This document shows positions 44,371 to 49,555 of a stretch of DNA of 49,555 nucleotides, in pieces; within the stretch, counting starts at the first letter, position 1, and each line of letters starts with the position of its first letter. The DNA is from Dehalococcoidales bacterium (GTDB lineage: Bacteria > Chloroflexota > Dehalococcoidia > Dehalococcoidales > UBA5760). The notes beneath the pieces were generated by a model. The model was not told the origin of the DNA and did no database searches. It saw nothing but the letters and a program-made list of their open reading frames with translations. The position numbers were made by a program, and so were the translations under genes. Location of the stretch: positions 1 through 49,555 of the forward strand of contig JAQUQE010000011.1 in assembly GCA_028716225.1 (NCBI GenBank). The letters run 5' to 3'.

Positions 44371-45830
44371 GCAAGCAAGAAGAAGATCAGGGAGTAACCG
44401 CGGTCGCAGTAATTGGAGGCCTAACCGTACTGGGGGTCGGCATTTACTTTATAGCCAAAAAGATCAAGGAAGACGCAGGGGGAAACGGCGGCGGGGGCGA
44501 CACGGCGACTCTGACCGGAAAGATAAAGAATAGTTTTACCAACCAGGGGATACTCGGGGCAAAGGTAACAGTCGGAGCTCGAATAACTTATACCAACAAC
44601 CAGGGTAATTACAGTATTTCAGACCTCGATCCGGGAACCTATGATGTGACGGTAAGCGCCACAAACTATGACCAGCGGTTGCTCTCGAAAGAAATTGTGG
44701 CCGGGGCCAATACCTTAGATATCGGGCTTATCGCCCGGGTTACCCTGCAGGGGATCGTTACGGACTCGGTAACAAACGGAGCGATCGCAAATGCTCTCGT
44801 GACTATCGGGAGTAATCAACTCTACACAAATGGCTCTGGCGGATACTCGATTGTCCTTCCGGAAGGGAATTATTCGGTCTCAGCATCAAAGACCGGTTAT
44901 GTTCCCCAGACTCAACAGATACAGGTAATCCTTCCCCTGGCAATACTCAGCTTCTCACTTGTCCAGGAGTTTTCCAATACTGGAGTCATTCAGGGTACCG
45001 TTAAGGATTCTTCTAATTCAAACGGGATCTCTGGCGCCGTCCTTACTTTTACCGGGCCCGACGCCATTCCCCACCAGGTAACATCCGGAGCCGGAGGCGG
45101 TTACTCTATCGAGCTCCCTTCCAACTCGATACCGGGGATAACCTACTCAATATCCGGAGTGAAAAGCGGATATCAAAACTATTCCGGATCGGTAACCTTA
45201 AGGACCGGGACCTACACCCCTAAAGACATTCTGATGACGCCGGTCACTGTCTATTACGGAGCTGCTCACGGTTATGCCCTGGATAAAAATACCGGCTTCG
45301 GTATTTACAATGCCAGGGTAGTATTGATTCAGAATGCCGCAGAGCGCTATACCTCGTACACGGACGCCGAAGGCTTCTATGACATCGAGAATGTGGCCAC
45401 AGGGACTTACGAGATCTGGTGTATCGCCAACGGTTATACCCAGCAGCAGGCCAGCATTATGATTAATGCCAACCAGGTGACTAATTACAATTTCCAGATG
45501 CCGCCTGTCGGTACCGCTATCGGATTCCACATGGAAGTCGAGTTCGACCCGAGCAACTATCCAACTGCTTATAAGTGGTACTGTGAAGTAGCTGGGATGG
45601 TCGCGGCTTACCTGCCGGTGGATGTGAGTAACCCATCAAGTATCTGGCACGGTCCCTGGGACTTGACTACCCGGCCGTGGCCATCGAATCTAACCCTGGA
45701 ACTTTACAGTCAGAATGGCACGTTGTTATACAGGCGTACTTCAAGCGTGACTATGCAGAACGGTCATGCTTACTCGATATATGCGGATCTCTACATGGTT
45801 AATCCGCTGGTTGATCTGGGTCCGTTCTAA
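44367..45830 (+). CDS. Large membrane-anchored protein with four Ig-like domains
   Basis: The product is 487 residues. An N-terminal membrane segment (VTAVAVIGGLTVLGVGIYFI) and a Gly-rich hinge precede carboxypeptidase-regulatory-like domains at about 47-120, 125-198, 205-290 and 298-380 (for example TLTGKIKNSFTNQGILGAKV, GNYSISDLDPG). A distinct Trp/Tyr-rich C-terminal domain (390-487) follows that may bind a receptor. It is the largest surface-protein candidate. It is coupled to the peptidase gene upstream (ATGA). Confidence 0.8.
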   Translation: MSKQEEDQGVTAVAVIGGLTVLGVGIYFIAKKIKEDAGGNGGGGDTATLTGKIKNSFTNQGILGAKVTVGARITYTNNQGNYSISDLDPGTYDVTVSATNYDQRLLSKEIVAGANTLDIGLIARVTLQGIVTDSVTNGAIANALVTIGSNQLYTNGSGGYSIVLPEGNYSVSASKTGYVPQTQQIQVILPLAILSFSLVQEFSNTGVIQGTVKDSSNSNGISGAVLTFTGPDAIPHQVTSGAGGGYSIELPSNSIPGITYSISGVKSGYQNYSGSVTLRTGTYTPKDILMTPVTVYYGAAHGYALDKNTGFGIYNARVVLIQNAAERYTSYTDAEGFYDIENVATGTYEIWCIANGYTQQQASIMINANQVTNYNFQMPPVGTAIGFHMEVEFDPSNYPTAYKWYCEVAGMVAAYLPVDVSNPSSIWHGPWDLTTRPWPSNLTLELYSQNGTLLYRRTSSVTMQNGHAYSIYADLYMVNPLVDLGPF

Positions 45831-45877
45831 CCGATAAAACCCGGGTCAGGAGGTGCTTATAGAGGAATAAAAGGGTA

Positions 45878-45906
45878 TTGACATCGGTCAATTCATGAAA
45901 TACTCT
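45878..45906 (+). promoter_or_regulatory. Promoter TTGACA-N17-TACTCT
   Basis: The -35 is 45878-45883 and the -10 is 45901-45906. The start would be near 45913, six bases before a terminator-like hairpin. Confidence 0.6.
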
Positions 45907-45918
45907 TATGTTATTCAA

Positions 45919-45974
45919 AGCCGGCGAGGGTTTGTTGATAAAATAGGTCTGTCTCGCCGGCTTTCCTTTTTATC
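45919..45974 (+). terminator. Terminator-like hairpin in the leader of the capsid block
   Basis: AGCCGGCGAG 45919-45928 pairs with CTCGCCGGCT 45953-45962, followed by TTCCTTTTTATC. AGGGTTT at 45927-45933 (stem edge and loop) is complementary to AAACCCT at 45996-46002. The tail is like that of the 43383 hairpin. It either ends the upstream operon or attenuates the one that follows. Confidence 0.8.
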
Positions 45975-46019
45975 ACGGACCCCCGCCGAAGTAGAAAACC
46001 CTAAAAGGAGGAAACCCAA

Positions 46020-46430
46020 GTGCCTAATTGGACAAAAGTTGTAACAAACGTTGGAATCGGGGGGGCCGCTGGCGTTGCAGATAATCTGGCTCAGTCTTAT
46101 GACGAGAAGAGAGCAATGGAATACGCGGCAGCCAACCCGGGGAAAGCCCTATCTATGTGGAAGCAGTTTGGGACTTACCTCAACTTCTTAGCCCCCGCTG
46201 CAGGCGTCGCGGCCATCGCCTTCATGCGTATGAGCGATGAAAACCAGATGCGGATCGCCCTGGTTGGTGGCCAGCTCGCAGGCCGGAAAGCCGCCCATCG
46301 ATGGTGGAAGGTAACCGGCGCTCCGGTATCACCGGCCCCGTACACCCGGTTCAATCGGGTGGTTTCACATTCTGCCCCGGCCCCGAGAACATACGAACCT
46401 GAGTTCGATGCTGCCGGAACCAAGTTCTAA
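46020..46430 (+). CDS. Probable membrane-associated virion protein
   Basis: The product is 136 residues from GTG 46020 after GGAGG. Hydrophobic, Gly/Ala-rich stretches (TNVGIGGAAGVADNL; FLAPAAGVAAIAFM; IALVGGQLAGRKAAHRWW) suggest membrane-associated helices, followed by a Pro-rich basic tail. It lies directly before the main capsid candidate. Confidence 0.7.
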   Translation: MPNWTKVVTNVGIGGAAGVADNLAQSYDEKRAMEYAAANPGKALSMWKQFGTYLNFLAPAAGVAAIAFMRMSDENQMRIALVGGQLAGRKAAHRWWKVTGAPVSPAPYTRFNRVVSHSAPAPRTYEPEFDAAGTKF

Positions 46431-46473
46431 GTAACAAAATATTTTAGAAGGACCTTGAAGGAGGTATACACTG

Positions 46474-47133
46474 ATGGGTTCAAGAAATTATCTACTCAAC
46501 GTAAACGACCTTTCCGTAACCGACCGGGGTGACTTAAAACTCTCCGCCCTGGCTGCCGGTCTCGAGCGCTGTGCTATCAAGGGAATCGGTGACTGTAATT
46601 CCGATATCCCCGGACTGCAAGCGATACCTGATGCCAATAAAATCCAGAGGGTTCAACTGATAAAAGGTTGGATCAAACAAGGGAATTGGCCTCAGTCTAT
46701 TACCCAGCGCGAGCTAACCCCGAACCTTAACGGCGACCTGGTTGCCGCGACGGCTCTGGATAGCTGGCTAACCGCAGCCCTGGCCGCTGTCGGTACCTTC
46801 TACACCTGTTTCCAGGCCATCGTTTCCCCGCAGCTCGCCCAGGACAAACTCATGGTTCTCTACGGCGCCTCGGTTGATTCCGTAGCCGTACCCATGCCCG
46901 TGTCCCGGATGGTTATCCGGCGCGGCGGGGCTGCCGGCAATATCATCGCCCAGTACGATATGGAAGAGCAGATGATCCGGCAGGATGTCGACTTCTTCTT
47001 CAGCGAGCCCCAGGTGATCGATCCCCAGCAAGCCTTCGCTATCCAGGTACGTGCCCGGGTCGCGACGGCAGCCGCCGAGATCGTCCACGTCCATAATTTC
47101 CTGTTTGAGCAGAGTGGTCTAATCGTAACCTAA
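46474..47133 (+). CDS. Capsid protein candidate
   Basis: The product is 219 residues after a strong AAGGAGGTATA site. After an N-terminal helical arm the sequence is beta-rich: DKLMVLYGASVDSVAVPMPV, NIIAQYDMEEQMI, DVDFFFSEPQVIDPQQAFAI. These alternate like jelly-roll strands. Size and position fit a single-jelly-roll capsid subunit, perhaps paired with the 48539 product, but there is no sequence proof. A perfect hairpin follows the gene. Confidence 0.6.
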   Translation: MGSRNYLLNVNDLSVTDRGDLKLSALAAGLERCAIKGIGDCNSDIPGLQAIPDANKIQRVQLIKGWIKQGNWPQSITQRELTPNLNGDLVAATALDSWLTAALAAVGTFYTCFQAIVSPQLAQDKLMVLYGASVDSVAVPMPVSRMVIRRGGAAGNIIAQYDMEEQMIRQDVDFFFSEPQVIDPQQAFAIQVRARVATAAAEIVHVHNFLFEQSGLIVT

Positions 47134-47171
47134 AAAGGTCGAAATCTAAGTTCCCCTAACTAGGCAAGTAG

Positions 47172-47200
47172 AATCGGCAGGGGGAAAACCCCTGCCGATT
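47172..47200. other. Perfect 12-bp hairpin between virion genes
   Basis: AATCGGCAGGGG (47172-47183), loop GAAAA, CCCCTGCCGATT (47189-47200). No U-run follows, so it is more likely an RNA-stability or processing element between two highly expressed genes than a terminator. Confidence 0.65.
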
Positions 47201-47220
47201 ATCGAAAGGAGAAAAAGACA

Positions 47221-47646
47221 ATGAGTCTTAGGAACGTAATTAATGCAATCTACAAGGCCAGAGTTGATTCTGGAAATATTAACTATCTCACCGGTTTAAC
47301 CGGTGTCCCCGCCTCCGGTGCTCCGGGTGCTTATGCCAAGTTACTGGCCAATGCTACGGCGACCGTAGCCTGGTGGCTGTGTGCTTTGGGCTACGGCAAT
47401 CCCGATGCTGCCGGCGCCGTCGTCTTCGACTACGATATCGCCCGCTTTGAGGATGGGGTTGGTGATCTTAACCTGGCTGCCGTCCGGATCCATGTTGACG
47501 GGGCCTCCACCGACATTTCCGGTCAGATCAACTTCCCGTTCCCGCGGAGATCTCCTGCGGCCCAGGGCGCTGCGGCACAACAGACCACGGCTTCCGGTAA
47601 GACGCTGGACGTGTCCATCCTGTACGCTACTGGTGTAGGGACCTAA
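47221..47646 (+). CDS. Probable virion protein
   Basis: The product is 141 residues after AAAGGAG. NYLTGLTGVPASGAPGAYAK and an alternating hydrophobic C-terminal half (AVVFDYDIARFEDGVGDLNL) suggest a small beta-rich structural protein, perhaps a minor capsid or turret subunit. No family is recognised. Confidence 0.65.
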   Translation: MSLRNVINAIYKARVDSGNINYLTGLTGVPASGAPGAYAKLLANATATVAWWLCALGYGNPDAAGAVVFDYDIARFEDGVGDLNLAAVRIHVDGASTDISGQINFPFPRRSPAAQGAAAQQTTASGKTLDVSILYATGVGT

Positions 47647-47648
47647 TA

Positions 47649-48440
47649 ATGAATAAACCTTTTGAAGAGCTACTTAAACGGTTAAGCGCACTCGAGAGCA
47701 TTCACGGTCTCTTCGATACGGCGGAGAAGGAAGTAGTCGAGCATATCGGCCTCCCGATCTGCATGGAAAACTGTGGAAAATGCTGTGAGAACAACGTCGT
47801 AATGGCCTGGGGAATTGAGGTCGAGGACATCGCCACCTACCTTATCAGCGACGACAAACTTCTTAACAAGGTTATGGACCGCTGCGAGGCATGGATGAAA
47901 GAATCGACAGGACCGGTGTTCACGGTCAAGCAGCTCCTCAGAGACCAGACCCGTTTGATGAAAAGGGCTCGCGAAATATTTACCGGACGTTGCCCTCTCA
48001 TGGAAGGGACTAGATGCCTGATACACCCGGTTCGACCGGTTGCTTGTCGGTCCTTCGGTGTAACCACCTACCCTCGTGGTTGCAAAAGACCCCCGGGATT
48101 CGGTGAAACTATCGACCGCCGAGCTTATAACCAGGGCATGGCTATTCCCATTATGGAAGCGGTTAACGCCTTCCTGGTCGATTGCTCCGATAAACCCTAT
48201 GATACCTCAGTCGGATTTTTGCCCATGATGCTCATGTCCCGACTGAGGGCAAGGGAATTCGCCGGACTGGTCGACTCCGGAAAGGTAGATCCGGTCAAGC
48301 TGGTTAAAAACCAGGTACACTCGCTCGCCGCCCTGGTCGAAAGCCAGTTCAACACCTTTGAGATGGCGGGAGACAAGGCGCTTCAGAAGGTTGAAGAAAA
48401 AGCTATTAAAACAGGACCCTTAACCTTTGTAATTAAATAA
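47649..48440 (+). CDS. YkgJ-type Cys-cluster protein
   Basis: The product is 263 residues. MENCGKCCENNVVM, then CPLMEGTRCLIHPVRPVACR, is the CxxCC...C...C...C signature of the YkgJ/UPF0153 family, thought to bind zinc or an iron-sulfur cluster. The C-terminal half is helical. Its presence amid virion genes is unusual; it may modify a structural protein or be a non-virion passenger. It lies 2 bases after the previous stop. Confidence 0.75.
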   Translation: MNKPFEELLKRLSALESIHGLFDTAEKEVVEHIGLPICMENCGKCCENNVVMAWGIEVEDIATYLISDDKLLNKVMDRCEAWMKESTGPVFTVKQLLRDQTRLMKRAREIFTGRCPLMEGTRCLIHPVRPVACRSFGVTTYPRGCKRPPGFGETIDRRAYNQGMAIPIMEAVNAFLVDCSDKPYDTSVGFLPMMLMSRLRAREFAGLVDSGKVDPVKLVKNQVHSLAALVESQFNTFEMAGDKALQKVEEKAIKTGPLTFVIK

Positions 48441-48448
48441 GCTAAGAA

Positions 48449-48477
48449 GGGAGGGGAAAATAAGCCCCTCCCTTTTT
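48449..48477 (+). terminator. Intrinsic terminator after the YkgJ-type gene
   Basis: GGGAGGGG 48449-48456 and CCCCTCCC 48465-48472 form a stem, followed by TTTTT. A second small hairpin, AGGTTT/AAACCT, is at 48489-48503. Confidence 0.85.
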
Positions 48478-48538
48478 CCACAACTGAATAGGTTTAAAAA
48501 ACCTCTTAGAATAGCGATAGAGAAAAAGGAGAGGAAAA

Positions 48539-49180
48539 ATGCCAGATCTACACATTTTCAAGGCGGCTATAGGGATGTGCGATCCCGTAGCACTTCAGGA
48601 CCAGCTCGTTGCAATTCACTATGTCGAGTCTATCTACTACAAGCGTGTCACCTTCTTGGAAGGAATCCCCGATTTTCAGTGTCTAAACATTGGCGCCGTA
48701 CTGGCAACTAACCAGTCCGGACGGACCAATGTAGCCAACCTCGAGATGGCCGACAATGAATTCGGTCTCTTCCGGTGGTATCCGATCGATGATTTCCAGT
48801 GTCAGCTCTTTCACCCGGCAGGAATCGCCAAAGGCCAGCTCCGTAACGTGCAGGCGCCATACGACATGAATATCCTGGCTAATGATCCCAACCTCGTCTC
48901 GACCGAGATAGCGGTCTGGGAAAATAACCGGCCGGCCATGATTGCGGTTAACGCCAATGCCGTTCCTTTAGCCATGGCACGGATCCGGGCGATTGGCTAC
49001 CGTTTCCACACCAAGGAACCGGTCCCGCTGACCAGATCTGAAAAAGCCCTTGTCGATAGTCTCAAGGTAGAGATTACGAACGCTAAATGGACGGATACGG
49101 ATTATCTCAAACATGCCATGAGCGAGAGACGGATCCCGGTAACCGATATCTGGGCAAGCGGCCGCGGTATTGGCGACTAA
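48539..49180 (+). CDS. Capsid or major virion protein candidate
   Basis: The product is 213 residues after AAAGGAGAGG. It is beta-rich with aromatic strands (QLVAIHYVESIYYKRVTFLE; NEFGLFRWYPIDDFQCQLFH) and a helical C-terminus ending in WASGRGIGD. It follows a terminator, so it has its own promoter or depends on read-through. Jelly-roll identity is inferred from size, composition and context. Confidence 0.6.
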   Translation: MPDLHIFKAAIGMCDPVALQDQLVAIHYVESIYYKRVTFLEGIPDFQCLNIGAVLATNQSGRTNVANLEMADNEFGLFRWYPIDDFQCQLFHPAGIAKGQLRNVQAPYDMNILANDPNLVSTEIAVWENNRPAMIAVNANAVPLAMARIRAIGYRFHTKEPVPLTRSEKALVDSLKVEITNAKWTDTDYLKHAMSERRIPVTDIWASGRGIGD

Positions 49181-49214
49181 CGTTTAAAAGGTGATTTTCT
49201 GAAGGAGGAAAGAC

Positions 49215-49555
49215 ATGGTAACAAATGCGAAAGAGATCGGGACCAGGGTAACCAGTCCCATTGTTAATATAGCGGCAGCCGGCGTCGCAAACGCCGCCAT
49301 ACTTTTCACACTGCCGGCGCTGGCCGGTGTCCTGGTGGGGGCCAAAAGCGCCGTCATCAAGAAGGTGCTGGTGGACGATAACGGGACCGGTGGAACGCAG
49401 ATACACATCGGTAATGGAGTTGGGGGTGCCTTTGTGGCACTACTTCCGGGGCTTGACCTCTTGACCGCTCTGGATAATATCTACGGGGAAGATGAACTCC
49501 CCGAGGTAGAGTCCTTCGCCAACATTACCGGCTTCGTGGATGCGGTCGGCGGCAG
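49215..49555 (+). CDS. 5' part of the gene crossing the contig junction
   Basis: ATG 49215 follows GAAGGAGG. It encodes VTNAKEIGTRVTSPIVNIAA, then an Ala/Val-rich stretch (AAILFTLPALAGVLVGAKSA) and a beta region. It runs off the window and resumes at base 3; the whole product is 126 residues. Probably a minor virion protein. Confidence 0.75.
   Translation, partial: MVTNAKEIGTRVTSPIVNIAAAGVANAAILFTLPALAGVLVGAKSAVIKKVLVDDNGTGGTQIHIGNGVGGAFVALLPGLDLLTALDNIYGEDELPEVESFANITGFVDAVGG
49429..49555. repeat. Terminal direct repeat, right copy
   Basis: Exact copy of bases 1-127. It should be counted once when the circle is closed. Confidence 0.9.

Overview
The window is almost certainly one complete circular genome. 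Bases 1-127 are repeated exactly as bases 49429-49555, and a gene that starts at 49215 reads in frame through the junction to a stop at 167. The unit is therefore a 49,428-bp circle (or a circularly permuted linear genome) cut open inside a gene. It looks like a temperate virus of a bacterium. Most genes have strong Shine-Dalgarno sites, many have GTG or TTG starts, and several intergenic regions carry sigma70-type promoters (TTGACA, exactly 17 bp, TAnnnT). The replication genes are of phage type. I cannot name the host.

Layout: (1) a rightward block runs from 41432 through the junction to about 10750. It holds probable virion genes: small beta-rich capsid-like proteins, tandemly duplicated fibre-like proteins, and several proteins with one N-terminal membrane segment followed by carboxypeptidase-regulatory-like (Ig-like) domains. 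It also holds a GH18-like/PKD protein, a papain-like peptidase carrying an intein, an HExxH membrane peptidase and small membrane proteins. (2) A leftward block from about 38400 down to 10680 is the early, replication and accessory region. It contains an integrase, a possible packaging ATPase, a DUF932 protein, a DnaJ-domain protein, a DnaQ-like exonuclease, a RecT-like annealing protein, a replication-O-like initiator with an iteron cluster inside the gene, a DnaC-like loader, a DUF1064 nuclease, a cytosine methyltransferase, a radical SAM protein and dozens of tiny, often zinc-binding proteins joined by overlapping stop/start codons. (3) A short region at 38500-41300 has mixed strands, with a thioredoxin-like protein, an HNH protein, a Com-like zinc ribbon and a divergent promoter pair.

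No terminase, portal, HK97-type capsid or tape-measure gene is recognisable although the circle appears closed. The only candidate packaging motor is a 243-residue P-loop ATPase. Together with the membrane-anchored surface proteins this suggests a non-tailed, possibly membrane-containing virus that would be large for such a type; this is inference.

The least expected content is outside the proteins: two dense, GC-rich structured regions with no convincing genes (29811-30074 and about 35512-36230), a 16-bp palindrome that recurs five times and always points toward the next gene, and a repeated arrangement in which a consensus promoter is followed within about 100 bp by an intrinsic-terminator-like hairpin. 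Mobile endonucleases are abundant: a LAGLIDADG intein, two HNH genes, and an IS200/IS605 element with TnpB that has cut a surface-protein gene in two; that gene can be rejoined by eye.
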